The notes under the pieces were generated by a model. It searched no databases. It was not told the origin of the DNA and was given only the letters and a program-made list of their open reading frames with translations. Shown here piece by piece: positions 1 through 13,090 of a stretch of 64,000 nt of DNA. Origin of the DNA: Sebastes aleutianus (Eukaryota; Chordata; Actinopteri; Perciformes; Sebastidae); the NCBI GenBank assembly GCA_916700875.1, contig CAKAKS010000068.1, positions 27,559,253 to 27,623,252 on the forward strand, written 5' to 3'. Position 1 is the first letter of the stretch. Each line of letters opens with the position of its first letter. A program made the translations under genes and the position numbers.

Positions 1-29
1 GGAGGTCAGGCACTGATGCCACGTCAGTT

Positions 30-432
30 TGGATCCGAAAGTCACACAATCAGATAAACAAACTAACTGATTGCAGCAATTCTCGTGTTCTGCAAGGTAA
101 AATGTTTTTGTTAATGGAGTCTAGTCTTGTAGCTTTGAAGACAGCGATTTAACTGCTTCAGTTCCCTGTTGGAAAGGGCTGTCTGATGGCGAGGTAAAGC
201 TGTGAAATTAGTGTAAATATAGCATACTCTTACACTGATATACATTTTTATTAGGTGGCTAAAATACGTTTCACTGCTGCTCCCGTCCACAGACGCTTTA
301 CCTTGCCGTAAGACAGCCCTTTCCAAAAAAAGCCACCAGACTCCATTCACAAAATCAGTAATTTTACTTCGCAGATCGCGGGAGTATACATACAACCCCA
401 CTTCAAAAAATCAAAACTAACCCTTTAAGTTA
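30..432 (+). repeat. Interspersed repeat, copy A (same family as 44,648-45,130)
   Basis: This stretch aligns by eye over about 400 bp with 44,697-45,130. Shared blocks include GTCACACAAT, the line around GGAAAGGGCTGTCTGA, the line around AGGTGGCTRAAATAC, and an end of the form AACTAWCCCTTTAA. The CCCTTTAA end resembles TTAA-flanked fish MITEs. Divergence is substantial, so both copies are old. Short open frames over it are incidental. Confidence 0.7.
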
Positions 433-1996
433 TTTCCAAACCTAGCACAGCAAACTTTGACTCAGCTATTGCTAGTGTTCACATTATTCATAACCTTATT
501 GATTAGCTTACTTTGGTAACCTACGTCACTGCTTTTTGCAACGGCTGAGCGGACGTTTCCATTTGAAAAAAACCTGGGGCAAAATGCAGATGGACCCGCC
601 CTTTAAACATCATGAGAGAAAGAGGCCGTGCAAACAAAATCCCCACAACTGAATATTAATATTGAGTCTTGCAAAACATTTCCCGCCCAAATGGAAACAG
701 TATTTTTTGGAATGAAACCCTTCACATATTGTTGAAAGGGAGAAAGAAGAGAGAAACAGAGAGACAGGAACAAAGCTGATGGTAAAAGAAACAGATGAGA
801 GAAAAAGGAAGGGAAGAAAAACAAGAAAGAAATAGGAGCAACTTGGCTCTTCTTTCATTTTTGTCTTTTTATGGCACTTGTACTGTCTCCCAGCTGTCCT
901 TTCATCCATTGCTCCCCCTTTAAGTGGCTGCGTGTAATGTTGGTGATTATCAGTTTAAGCTTATTTTACAGCTGTTCTCGATTTCAATGAGTCTGGATGC
1001 AAGAGCTGAGGGGGAACGGATGAAATGCAGCTTAAAGACACAAGGGGAGCTGGAGAGGAGGGAGGAGAGGAGATGCTAATAAGGGCGAGGCTAAACAGAA
1101 ACATGTGGAAAGGTGGACGGAGACAGAAAAGAGAAGGGGGGAAAGTCAAGAAAGGGTAGCAGCGAGGTGATTAAAAGGGAGGTTGTAGGGGGAGACAGAT
1201 CAGAGAGAGTACAGGATGCTGCCAGAAAACAGTATGTGAAATATAAAACACAGGATGACAACGAAGCAATTCACTGAAGTGTAGCTTCTGTAACTGCTTC
1301 CACCTCTGCTCAACTATAGCTACCGTCTTGGTAAAAGAATGATTGAAAAAAGCTAGAATAGGAGAATATATTTCTTCTTTCTTCTTGGCTCCTCTGTGAT
1401 GAATCATACTACAAGGCACGCAGTATTATTTGCTACATCCATTAGGTTCATTGCAAGTCATTCTCAGCAAGGCTGTCAAATTAAAGCCTGTATGTTGTTG
1501 AGTACATGTCAGCTTGTTAATGTCTCACAAGAGGCCTTACTCCTACCGTTTGATCTTATTCAAAGTCAGAACGTCTTGACTGAGAGCATCGTAAACCTGC
1601 TGTTCATGTCAACACTTTTGATGGAGTTTGAAAAGGCCAGGCATCCCCAATCTGGGTATTGATCAAGCAGCCTCTCCATCACCGGCTCTCCTCTATCATT
1701 AAATTTGTTGTGATGACGCCTTCGAGCGTTATCAGAAAAAAAAAGTCGGCCTCTGTAGCCTCAGTGATTAGCTGCGGTTCATTTGGTCCAATTTGCATCA
1801 AAAGTGGCCGGAAAAGATATAAATTGAGTACGGTGAGAGATGATGATCAGAGTTAACGGAGCACACAGAGAGCTACAGTTTACACTGAATTCTAAATAAA
1901 GTTTGAGACAGTACAAACTTCACTGATGCCAGCAGTGTCATGACTAAGCTATTCATCGAGAATTTCTATGCGCTGAACAGCAACACAGTATCAGTG

Positions 1997-2039
<43 letters not shown>

Positions 2040-2884
2040 TAGCCCCTTTTCCAACGAAGGAACTTTCTCCCGGAACTGCACAAAAACATGTAAAACAGTT
2101 GCCGCTATTTCATACGTCAGCGGTCTAATTTGCCTTATCTTCGTGGGACTTTAGACTACTGTGGAAACGCAGACGACAATAGGCTGAAGGAACCTTTTAG
2201 TTCCTTGAAAAGTAGTTCCTGGGAATAAAACACACACACACACGCACACACAGGAGTACCACTTAAGTCCACTCAGAGCTAATGTCCTCCCACCACTAAA
2301 CACTGACCTGCAGACACACTGACATACTTACTGATTCACATGTGAACAATGTTCAGTTGAAAAACAAAACACACTCACACATAAACTAAATCATGATGGA
2401 GAACAATGAGCACAACGCAACAAAACTACTTTCACACAGAACCAAACACCGGTCTCCTGGGTGAAAGTCCCTACACAAACTATCATTGCAAACATATTTG
2501 TAATACTTCAAAAACAAACGTGATCCTTGACGTTTCCCTCAAAATGTAATTCACAATGCAGTTTTGTTGTAATGTTTAAGATACAGGGCTGCTATGACTG
2601 TGTGATAGTGAGCCAGCATGCACAATGCCAGGACCCTAAACCTGAATCAGCAACATTGGAAATGAGCCATTTCATTATTTATACCTGTGCTTTTCCTTAC
2701 GTGTCAACATATCTCAGTAAAAATGAGGAAACAATACCTTATCACATTTCTCATTATAACAAGAAAAGCTAATATTTCTCTTCTCAGATAAAACCACACT
2801 ATACTTCTGATCCTAGACATTCATACTCACACAGTGTACCTGTTGGTTTTCTAAGCTAGCTTGTAAAAATCCACTTGTAAGATT

Positions 2885-2985
2885 TTTGGTGAGAGTTAGA
2901 TGAGAAGATTGATATCACTCTCTAAGATGAGGGCGATGTCAATCTTCTCATCTTACCTATTTCCCAATATGTTGACCTATTTCCT
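2885..2985. repeat. Hairpin-forming segment, probable fish dispersed repeat
   Basis: GTTAGATGAGAAGATTGATA pairs with the inverted copy ending near 2,959 (TCAATCTTCTCATCTTAC) across a loop of about 17 nt, with one mismatch and one G-U type change in about 22 pairs. The arm 'GATGAGAAGATTGATA' is, as I recall, part of a widespread fish dispersed repeat, so this is more likely a repeat in inverted arrangement than a microRNA gene. Confidence 0.5.
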
Positions 2986-5900
2986 CTTTAACCAAAACCC
3001 CTATCAGAAAGAGTAATTAATTGTAAAGAGAAACACTGTGCTACTGCTGCTATTGTGACCATCTGAATGAAATTACTTCCTTTTAGAGCTATTCTTACCT
3101 TACACTTTTGCAGGAATACTTGTGAGACTTGTCATTAGTATGCAGACACCACGAAGCATTTTGTCTGTTCTGCTGTTCAACTAGAAAAAGAAGTGACGTT
3201 ATAATGTTGCATTGTTCCTTCGGTGTGGTTTCTGAGAATCTGCTCTCCTTATAAAAATGGATAAAATCTCCCCATCAGCATCGTGTCAATCTGTTTCATT
3301 AGAAAAGAAACTGACAGTTCCTTGTTATAAGACAAAGACTTTGCATTTATAACGAGAATTTATTTTTGTGGCAGCTCTGCATGTGTTGCATACAAATGTG
3401 ACCTAATAGAAGCACAGTGTTGTTGTGTTTTCTCTTTCTTGCATTCGTTTATCTTCTTATATGCATTCTTCCTCTATTTCTCTAAAACTTCTTTAAAACT
3501 ACAGCACTTTAAAAAAACTTTTTCTTACAGATCTGTATCTCTGTCCTTGCTCTATTTTGGTTTTCTTCGCCTCATCCTCACAATTTATTCATTTGCACCA
3601 TTCACTCTTTATTTTGTCTTCTCTCTCCTTAACCCATATCTATGTCTTATAATTAAACTCTTCTCTAATTATCCTCTACTTTCCTCTCTCAGTTTCAATC
3701 GTTCCCATCTTGCCCGCCCTCAATAGTGAGCTCAGTGGAGGTTGCATTATTGATAGGCATCTCTAACTGTGGCATCTGCTCCTTCTCTCACTCCCCCTTC
3801 CTCCCTCTTTCTCTCCCCCTCGCTCAGTGTGTGCCTGGCCTGATGCAGCTTGGCAGGTACTTAGGCCAACATCAATCTTTCATACGAACACCACACACAC
3901 ACACACAAATATGTGCATATACTGTACAGCAGCTTTCCCAAAATGTTTGTGCATGGGGCGCACAGGAGCAGAGGGTGGCTATGGGAGGGAGGAGAATAAA
4001 AATAACTTTTCCTCCCCCCCTCTGCCTCCCGTCTCGCCTCTGTGATTCTACATGCAGAGCAGACTTTGACAAACGCTACACTGCCATGAAACCCTGATCC
4101 ATTTTCAATGTGGCACCGCTTCAGATAGGACGGGACTAAACCTGCGTCACAGATGATAGTGAGCAGAACAAATGGTGATGATAACCCCGCAGAAGAGTAA
4201 CAAAACCTCTCACACTCATCTTAACACAGACATTCGTTTCCCACTTGTGCAGGTGCATTAGTGAAATCGAGCCGTAGAAATAAAACCAAATGTACCAAAT
4301 CATTAATGAAAATGCTAGAATGACCTACATTCCAGCATATGTAATTTACCGTCATCCCCGTCATCTCGACAGATAGATACGCAGACAGACAGGAAGACCC
4401 ACAGTAAGAGATAGAGAAAGTACGGGTGTGATGCTGATGGACCTGTCAGAGAGTTTCTCTGATGTTTATCTAAAAGGTGATGACACCTGTTTGTTGCAGT
4501 GAGCTGACAGACCTCACCAAAACGCGAGGAATAACATGCAGGGCGACAGAGAGAGCGAGAGAGACAGAGAGAGCACTTGTTTTCCCTCCTCACACTCACA
4601 GATGGAGAGAGCAAATCTTTTTGTTTGAAACAGATCGTGCATACGCTTTAAAAGAGTATAATCACACAATGTAGCGGCTGTAGCCTATTGGAGTGAAGCA
4701 CCACAGCTGTCACTTCCTTTCTTTCTTGTGTTTGTGTGTTTGTGTGTATGGGAGCATGTGAATTATGTAGCAATTTCAGGTAAATCCGGTGGTCTGGCAA
4801 GAGATGGTTGCACTTAGCCTGGGCTGATAATGAAATCAGAGGGTCATTTTCTCTGAGACATTTAGCATTTAGTCCCAAAAGCCATGTTAAAAGTCCATAT
4901 AACTGAGAAATACAACTGCTTTGTGTGAGCTGGTTTAGTGTCTTCCTTGTGTGTTTGATGATTGTATTTGCTAGGTTTTATTTCTATTTAAACTGTAACT
5001 GGTGTGCTGTCTTGGCCCAGGTCTCCTTTGTAAAAGAGATTCTATCTCAAGGGATTTCTTGGTTAAATAAAATGGAAAATGAAAAAATGAAATGGCAGAA
5101 TATGTGCTGGTCATATTTAAAGGAATATCATGATGGCTTAAAATGCATTTGTTTACATTTATTGGTACTTTTGGCTGGAAAGAGGTCACGTGGGAAAAGA
5201 TGCGTAACAAAATACGGAGGATGCAGATTTTGCTATCCAGAAATTAATTAAAATGAGTAAAACCAACTACTAATTGTAACAGTCACAAAATGGTCAAATT
5301 ATTGTACATTATGGCACTTTTTACATTATTGATCGTACAACGCACAGAGGGCAAAATTATCGTACATCTAGCAACGCTGTTGAAGATGTATAGACTTGCT
5401 TTAACTTATATACACTAGAGTCCACTACCAGTAATTGTTATAATCTGTCAAATAAAATCACTAATCACAAGCCTCACCTTCGGCTTAACTTCCTCTGTAC
5501 GACCATGGTCCAGAATAGCATCAATATTACTGCAGCTGAAGCCACCAGCTGCTCTCATGATATATCTACTTGAATTGCTCCACCTGGGGCAGCTGATAAC
5601 CCTCAAACTTTTTCCTCAAGAGAAGCAGAGCATCAGATTTGGAAGAACAAACCCTCATCTTAGTTGTTGCTGCTGCTGCTCAGACACATGCATACAGCAG
5701 AGTGCTGCACAGTGTAGGCTGCAGGCAAATGAGGCTGGAGAGATGGCATCCTCTGTGAATATCAGGGGAAACACCATAATGTCTCCGAGCTGAATATCCT
5801 CACCACTTGTGGGCTGCCACCATCTTTGAATCATGAACAGCAGAGGGGAAAAAGCCTATAGTATCATACCTGTCTGACATTTTGACTGTGAAGAAGGTAA

Positions 5901-6117
5901 AAGTAGATCCACTGTTCCAGGGCCAAAAAAGCTGCATTGTACCATTACAATCTTAGGCTTGCCAACCTGGAGTCAGCATCCTGGATAGACATTTTACTCG
6001 GTGGCTTAGAAGTAGGATTTCATGATAAGTAAATCGGACTCACCAGGAGCCTTTTTGAAAATTTGGACAACCAACCTCATCAGACACTCATCCCAATGTC
6101 CATACAATATTGCAATG

Positions 6118-6285
6118 GCACATGGTCTTGGTCTTGCATTTATATAGCGCCTTTTGAGTATTCCGACAACTCAAAGCACTTTACACTACATGCCAACATT
6201 TACCCATTCACACACACATTCATACACTGATGGCAGAGGCTGCAATGCAAATGCCAAGCTGCCCATCAGGATCTAATCTATATGC
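6118..6285 (-). mobile_element. Truncated tRNA-derived SINE (3' part)
   Basis: The stretch GCATTTATATAGCGCCTTTT through TGCCCATCAGGATC is the reverse complement of the 3' half of the more complete SINE at 56,335-56,650 (shared GATCCTGATGGGCA, the ATCAGTGTGTGAATG-like line, GTAGTGTAAAGCRCTT, GGCGCTATATAAATGC). The tRNA-like head is absent, so this is a 5'-truncated copy on the minus strand. Confidence 0.75.
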
Positions 6286-6318
6286 TCACTCACACACACA
6301 CTCACACACCGATGACAA

Positions 6319-6578
6319 GAAGAAAGTTGGGGTACAGTGGACGAACTGCGGTCACCTGAGGTGGTTCGGGCATCTGATCAGGATGCCTCCTGGACGCCTC
6401 CCTTTGGCGGACTCGGGGTCCTCCAGGAAGAGCTGGAGAAAGTTGCTGAGAAGAGGGATGTCTGGAATTCCCCGCTAAGCCTGCTGCCCCCGTGACCCGG
6501 CCCCGGATAAACGAAAGAAAATGGATGGATGGGTGGATGGATGGATGGATGGATGGATGAACGGATGGATGGATGAAC
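6319..6578 (+). mobile_element. 3' end of a non-LTR retrotransposon with ATGG tail
   Basis: The frame at about 6,330-6,400 reads TNCGHLRWFGHLIRMPPGRL, a motif of the C-terminal part of fish RTE-type reverse-transcriptase ORFs. It runs into the G/C-rich terminal line (GACCCGGCCCCGGATAA) and a (ATGG)n tail at about 6,520-6,578. RTE elements of the Rex3 type are known for short GATG-type tandem tails, so an RTE/Rex3-like assignment is likely but not proven. The copy is strongly 5'-truncated. Confidence 0.7.
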
Positions 6579-6929
6579 TGCTCTACCTCCTGAACAACAG
6601 GCGCCCACAACATCAACCACAACAACCGAACAACAGTCAGTAGATATCTTAGAACAGTTCATCCTTGGTCCTGTGTCATCGTGGAATTAATGAACCTGAC
6701 TGGAACTTCTCCTCATTAACCTCTACCTGAATAATGGGATCTGACCTTCCAGACTCTCTCAACAGTGTCCTCTGAAGGGTTATAGGCAAGGGCTCAGGAG
6801 CTGCTCAGAGTTTTTGACAATGTTCCCAGTTGAGGTCAGGACATTAACGCCCGTGCTGAGCACGGCCTGCATGATGATGACCTCTTATGAGATGCTGGCT
6901 GGCCAACAAAACTGCATGAAATATTAATA

Positions 6930-7030
6930 ACAGTGCATAAAACCTACAGTCAAACATTGTGGTGGAAATATTCAGATGTGGGGATGCTTTACCTATTGTG
7001 GAGGTGGCTACTTTCGCAGGTTCAGTAACA
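6930..7030 (+). mobile_element. Relic of a Tc1-like transposase
   Basis: The frame starting near 6,950 reads TVKHCGGNIQMWGCFTYCGG. This resembles the KHGGGSVMxWGCF signature found near the second catalytic Asp of Tc1/mariner transposases. The frame is short and degraded, and no terminal repeats were identified. Confidence 0.5.
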
Positions 7031-9759
7031 CAGGGATCAAAGAGAAATCATGTCTAGATTGCGAAAACTTGCAAACAATCTCGTGAGACTCGCTGTCCGA
7101 AAACCTGACCTTAAACATTCCAAAATCATAACCTCCTACCATCTCGCCAGAGTTTTCGCAAATCGTGGGTTACCATTCCAGAGAAATACTCGAGGCATCC
7201 TACTGGGATAAGTTGTGGCAGAAAGGACTATATGACCCTTAACATGAAGGAAAACTATGCCCGTTCCTTTCTTGGACTTCAAACTAGGCATACTCGATGT
7301 CCAGGAGTGATGACTTGAATGATTTCTTGAATGACTGCCACAGAAACTATTTTTATCCTCAGCATTGTTTGTGCCACTATTACTGTAACTGTATCCTGTC
7401 TGTTGCACAGGTCTTTACTTCTCTTCTCTCTCATTGTTTATGTATTTGTTTCCACTCCTCACCCCCTAATTTCTGTCTACCCCGTCTTTCCTTTATTCCA
7501 TCACCAATCTCCCTTTCCTTTTACCTACTACTGCCAATCTGTTTATCTCTCTTTCTCTGTTAAGAGCTTTCAGCAACTTAACTAAATCTGACCCCAACCC
7601 AGCCCTCGTGACATCTCTTTGTGGCTTTGCTACGCTGCAATTAGGACTTGGGTTTCATTACACTGAGGAAAGTAAGAGGGGTGAGGGTGGGGTTGATAGA
7701 TGGATGTTGGAGGTAAAGAGGGAGGGAAGGCACCAGGGGATAGAGGATGAGGAAAACTTTATATAGTGGAGTAGATGTGATTAGAGGAAACAGGGAAAAG
7801 CGGAGAAGAGAAGAAGCTTGGAGTAGACAGGTGCAAGTAGATAGCAGATGTTTGGCGTAAAGATTCAGGCCTAGAGCGAACTCAATGAACCCTTGCGGCG
7901 TAATTTATGGCTCCGTTCCCAACCCATCGTAAGATTTTATAATGCTGATTTAACATTCACACCTTGCCGAGGGCATTATAATCAAACCATGCACTGAGCG
8001 AAAGAGAGAGCTGGGTCAGACAGAGAGGACAAGAAACAGCAACGGAGAAAAAGAGCAGAGATCTTTGCTATTTCCTGCCTTTGTCTTGAGATAGCCCATC
8101 ACTCTCTACGTGGCTCTGTTCTTTTTCAATCACGCTGCACTTTTACGTCTGCTTGCAACCCAGACGGGCTCTGTTCATGGTCAAAGTCGGTAATTATTTC
8201 CTCCCCTCTTCTTCTTCACTCCCTTCATCACCTTGTTTGCGCCTGAACTCTTTGGTGCAGTCAATGTTGCCTCCTTGCTTACGCTATTTCACATCTACCT
8301 TTTACTGGCTGTTAGTTCTCTCCTTCACCTCAACCTTGTTTAATGAATATGGTGAACACAGCTAAAAATGTATCCCCCATACCTTCTTTTATCCCCCAGT
8401 TCTTGCTATTCTGCCTATCTCTGTCTTTCCCTTTGTACTTCTACTTCTCCACTCCTCCTGTTACTATACGTTCAGTTTCCTCTCCCTGGCTTTGCGACGT
8501 AACATCGATATCCGATGTACCAATTATTCCCCTGTAACCTGCTGTGGCAGCGTTTCTGTTCCCCTCACGCACTCACACATATAAAATCTGTCACATGCTG
8601 CTTATGGAAGATTTGTCTATATAGTCTCATACCACAAATGTTGGATAACAGGCATTTTTTTCAAAAGTTCATCAACCAGCAGCTCATTGCATTGTTGCGC
8701 TGGAAGGAAATAATAGTGCAATCAGAAATAGTGCCGGATATTTGATGCATGCACATGGTGAAATGGGATGACTCTCATCATTTCACCAATGGCTGGGCAG
8801 GCTTTAAAAAGCTCTGATACGGAGACGGCTGTAGATTATTTTACTGTGGCACAAAGCAGAGGTCAGTGATATTATACAGCTCTTCTACAGCTGAGTGGAT
8901 ACTGAATTCATCAGAGACCAACCATTGTCATGCAATATCTGCATACAATACTGCCTTTGTTATTTGGAGTATAACAGCATGGCCATAATGTGATATCCCA
9001 ATGCCTAACGTGTGATATCATAGGAACTATGACAATGCACTGTATTGTAATAATATCATGTATATGTATTTCTAATATTCTTCTTCTTCGTCTATGCACC
9101 CCCAGACTTTTTCTGTCAGGGCTGATGCTCACAATAGAAATTTCTCTCTAAAAGTAGTGAAGTAGTTTTAAACAGTTATTAAACAGTACTAGACAATCAT
9201 GGCCTGCATGAACTGGATTTAATCTGTTTCAGACCTGTTTCTACAGCATGCATTGACACAGTCATACCTAAAACTTCACACTTTGTGCCCATATTATATG
9301 TTCAGCTGTCTTGTATAAGGAGATGTCTCAGTCTCAGTGTCTCCAATAATCGGACAGAGCCAGCCATTCACACGTGCAGCAGAGCACATCCTCAAGGTCC
9401 CTCTAGTCTTAACTACCGGATAGCCCGCATCTCCCCACACAAAGTTGCCCACATGTGAAGGCCATTGTGACCCCTTGTGATACTTAACCATGACAAAGAG
9501 GAAACCATCCATTATTTAACATGAACAACACCATAATGCGCAAGGCAAAAGCGTGAAATAAGAATGCCGTTCTTGCTTTAGGCGTATCATTTGTACACCA
9601 TATAGTCTGTACTGACTGTAATGTAAATGCTTCCGCGTAAATATGCTACGCTCAGAGCTAGTGATGTAGAATAAAAAGTGAGAAAGACTGGTGATGGCGG
9701 GCGTAGATCCCATCAAACCAAATGTGGGATAAAGAGTATGTTTGTGTGGGACAATGTGG

Positions 9760-10440
9760 GACACGTTACCAAGCTGAGAGGCAGTCTACAATTTTGATAT
9801 AATGTCTATCAAACTTAAATAATAAACATTTCTATTCTGCCCCTTATCTTGTAACATCTCTATGCTTTGCCCGAATGTATCCATAGATCGGCTCATTGCT
9901 TTTTGAGCCACACGTTTCTTGTGAGAATCACATGAACTGTGTCGCTTCATGTCGTATTCCCCCTGTGTGAAATTGAAAAATAACTGGCAAATTTCACAAA
10001 CTCTGAGAATCGCCTTCCACCGGCTTATAAATACTTATAAGTAGTTTCACAGTCTTTGTTTTAGCTGCTCTTCCTTTTCTTTGTGGTATTTTCCATCATA
10101 TTCCACCTAAATCTGCATAGTTTGTGACTTTGCAGTGACTCGCAATTTTCTCCAGTGGGCATAGCATAACAAAGACAGTGAAGTTTAACCTGCACTTGAC
10201 CCACGTGTGCGCAGTTTGACAACAAACACAGCCCCGTGATGACAGCCTTCCCTGCTTTCTTCACAGCGACTGGATAAAAGCCATATTTTTAAAAAGTGTC
10301 CTTGCTGCAGTGGTTTGACTTTTGAAAACTAGAGCCAATGAAAATGTGGGACACCGTCTCGATATGTGGGATGTGGGACAAGGGATAAAAATGCTGTGCA
10401 GTCTCTCGTAAAGTGGGACACCTGGTCACCTTAGCTGGGA
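9760..10440 (-). repeat. Possible degraded dispersed repeat with GTGGGACA motifs
   Basis: Several copies of GTGGGACA occur near both ends (about 9,745-9,765 and 10,345-10,425). The right end, read on the minus strand, begins GGTGACCAGGTGTCCCAC, which resembles a line common in fish dispersed repeats. Family and exact limits are unknown. Confidence 0.3.
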
Positions 10441-11227
10441 AGGAGGGGAGGTGGAAGAGTTCAGAGGACTTTCAACCAGGAGACTGGTGTGCGAGACCGG
10501 TGGTTGTTTTGTAAGTTACGTTTGTGACGTGTGTTTATTAATGATGTTTGTCACGTGTTTTCTGTACTTATATTACGTTGTTTCTGTACGCATTTTACTT
10601 AGTTTACATACTTATTTTAAGGCCAACCATGTCATTTTTCATAAACCTCAGTGGTTTTGTTGCCTAAACTTGAGTGACTGTTTCATCTCATTCACCTTCA
10701 TAGACGTGTGTAATATTCCCGCCAAATTGTGACACTGATACCGGGTTGAAATAGAATATGGTCAATAAAACCACATGGTTTACCTAATATAGATTGGTGG
10801 CCTTGATTTTCACGTTAAACATATTAAAATTTTGAGCACACAAATCTATGTCAGTGCATGTGACACAGTGTCCTAGTTAGGCATGGCAGGCAGGCCAATT
10901 AGGGCTTGGACATACTGGGTAATATTGGAGTCTTGATTTACTAGAGTGGATATATTAGCAGCTGCAGAGAGATTAACATTTTACATTTTAATTACAGTTA
11001 ACTTTATTCATTATTCCTGAACATTCAACTTCCATCACTTGCCCGCAGCTATAAAAAAAAAATCCCTGTGCTGTCAAAATGGTTTTGAACCGACCAGAGC
11101 CATGGGAGTCCTACAATTACCCAGAATGCTTCTTGACACCTGTCATAGGCATCACACATGTGCATGTATGTGTTTCATGTGTGTGTGAATGACAGCAGCT
11201 CGGGGTTGGAGCATAATGGTGTGTGCC

Positions 11228-11259
<32 letters not shown>

Positions 11260-12454
11260 TAGTTTAAGCAGCACCACACATACACACTAGGGGCTCAGGT
11301 TACCATATAAAGTTCAGCCACAACATAAAGTGGATGCCAAATGGGTTTCCGGATGTGATGCTGACATTATACTAATTTTATTAATTAAGTAGCTTATATA
11401 AATTCAGGATGTAAAATGTTTGACTATGCAAAAAAGCACTGCGTTTCACAACACATGCAAAACCATGATGCATACTTTACGTGTGCACACACCCACACAC
11501 AAGTACGTAGAAACAAATACAACAGCAAGGGATACAGAGGTAGTTTGAATAGTTACAGTTATAGACTGAGCAGAAGTTCATCAACAATGAGAGGGGAACA
11601 AGAGAAGAAAGAAGTGAAGCTCTTGTTTTCCGTTGTTGTTTACTACCTGTCTCCTCACAACTTGCTCTGATCTACCATCAAACACAGAGAGATGATAACT
11701 GAGGTTTAGGGTCTAGGAAAGAGCTTCTGGAAGTGGCATGAAAAGAGCATGGAATAATGGTTGTTGTGAAAAACGAAAAAAAAAAAAAAAATAAAAAGTC
11801 CTATTCTCTGGTTTTCTCTCTCTTTTTATTTCGTTTGTCGTTCTTTTGACAGCATTAAACTGCTTTAAAGCCATAAAAACAATGGAAGCTCTGAAATCCA
11901 GTATAGTCAAGAAGCCAGGGGATTCATTGAAATAGATGGTGTGTGTCGGCATAGGTTTAAAATGTGCATAGATTTAAGGTCTCACAGTGTTCAATGTTTC
12001 ATAACGTTTCTACTCTGGTGAACAACATTACAGATTATATCGACATTTGTCTGCCATGATAGTTGGAACAGACGGATCTACACTGAGACTTACAATAAAA
12101 AAAGAGTCGTTATCCTACACAAGCACGAGAGGAGGGTGACTAATCGTGCTGATTTACTATAAGGATCAGCATCAAATCCTTTTTGATTCTGAACACTTTG
12201 AGATGTTCAACAGATTTGTGTTTGTTCTCACACAAGAAAAGGAACTACAAGGCAGTCAGTTGGCTTAGTTTATAAAAAGATCAGATATGATATAAAGGTC
12301 CTGGATGCAAATGCACAGCAGACGAGCAATAACGTTTGCATCATAAATATATTTATAGATGCAAGGGTTCCTGAAAAATGAATGACAACGGGGTTGCGAG
12401 GGATAATTTATTGAGTTTATCTGTGTTATCCAAACATGCCAAAAGTTTCAGTTT

Positions 12455-12753
12455 TAGGGCTGCCCCCTCTTAGTCGATTAGTTGACTAATTGGTCATTTT
12501 GGTCTTAGTCGACTAGGATTTCTTTAGTCAATTAGTCATTTTTTTATGCTTTTTTCATGCTGAATGACTTATTTCCAAGAAACTTATGAGCACATCTCTG
12601 GTATACACAAGATTAAAAGTGGTGCTTTTGTGTGATTCTTTGTGGAGAAACTCAGTTTTACAGATCTGTCGATTAAATCATCTAATCAATTATTTGACAA
12701 AATTGTATGAGTATTAGTCGTCTAAGAAGTTCTTTGGTCGAGGACAGTCCTAA
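12455..12753. mobile_element. hAT-like MITE, 299 bp
   Basis: Ends TAGGGCTGCC... and ...GACAGTCCTAA are imperfect inverted repeats, flanked on both sides by the 8-bp direct repeat TTCAGTTT (12,447-12,454 and 12,754-12,761). An 8-bp target duplication and TAGGG-type termini fit a non-autonomous hAT element. The inside is rich in TTAGTCGAYTA-like lines and has no coding capacity. It sits in ankrd13b intron 1. Confidence 0.8.
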
Positions 12754-12849
12754 TTCAGTTTAGAGAAGTTGATGTGAAATATTACCACATGACAATAATT
12801 AATATTTTACCAACAATTTATGATTTCACGTAAATAAATCTCAGCCGAG

Positions 12850-13090
12850 GGTGTTAGGAATTTGGTCACTAGTTTTAGAGTCATCCTGCATGAGCAAAAG
12901 TGTTGGATCAGTTTTGGATTTTGACCAGTTGGTGGTACTAGATGAAAAGTCAGGGATCATTAGAATGAATCCTCACCATGAACATCTGCTTTGTTTCAAA
13001 TTTCATGGCAATTCATCCAATAGCTGTCACTTGTCAAGACATTTTTTAAGTGCTGGACTAACGGATCAACTTAAACCAATGTACAAAATG
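12850..13090. repeat. Degenerate fish dispersed repeat
   Basis: The line around TTTCATGGCAATTCATCCAA (about 13,001-13,020) followed by a 'gctggactaacggatcaac' type line resembles a very common dispersed repeat of percomorph fish. I cannot assign the family or the limits. The open frame over it is a by-product. Confidence 0.45.

Noticed and set aside
3785..3860. Exon-like segment (pyrimidine tract, CTCAG acceptor, TGGCAG|GTACTT donor) on the plus strand
   Set aside because: The roughly 30-nt segment has no partner exons, is antisense to ankrd13b and follows a low-complexity CT tract that creates acceptor-like sites by chance.
7297..7585. Open frames at 7.3-7.6 kb rich in Ser, Leu and Phe
   Set aside because: Pyrimidine-rich non-coding DNA; two overlapping frames are equally open and neither resembles a protein family.
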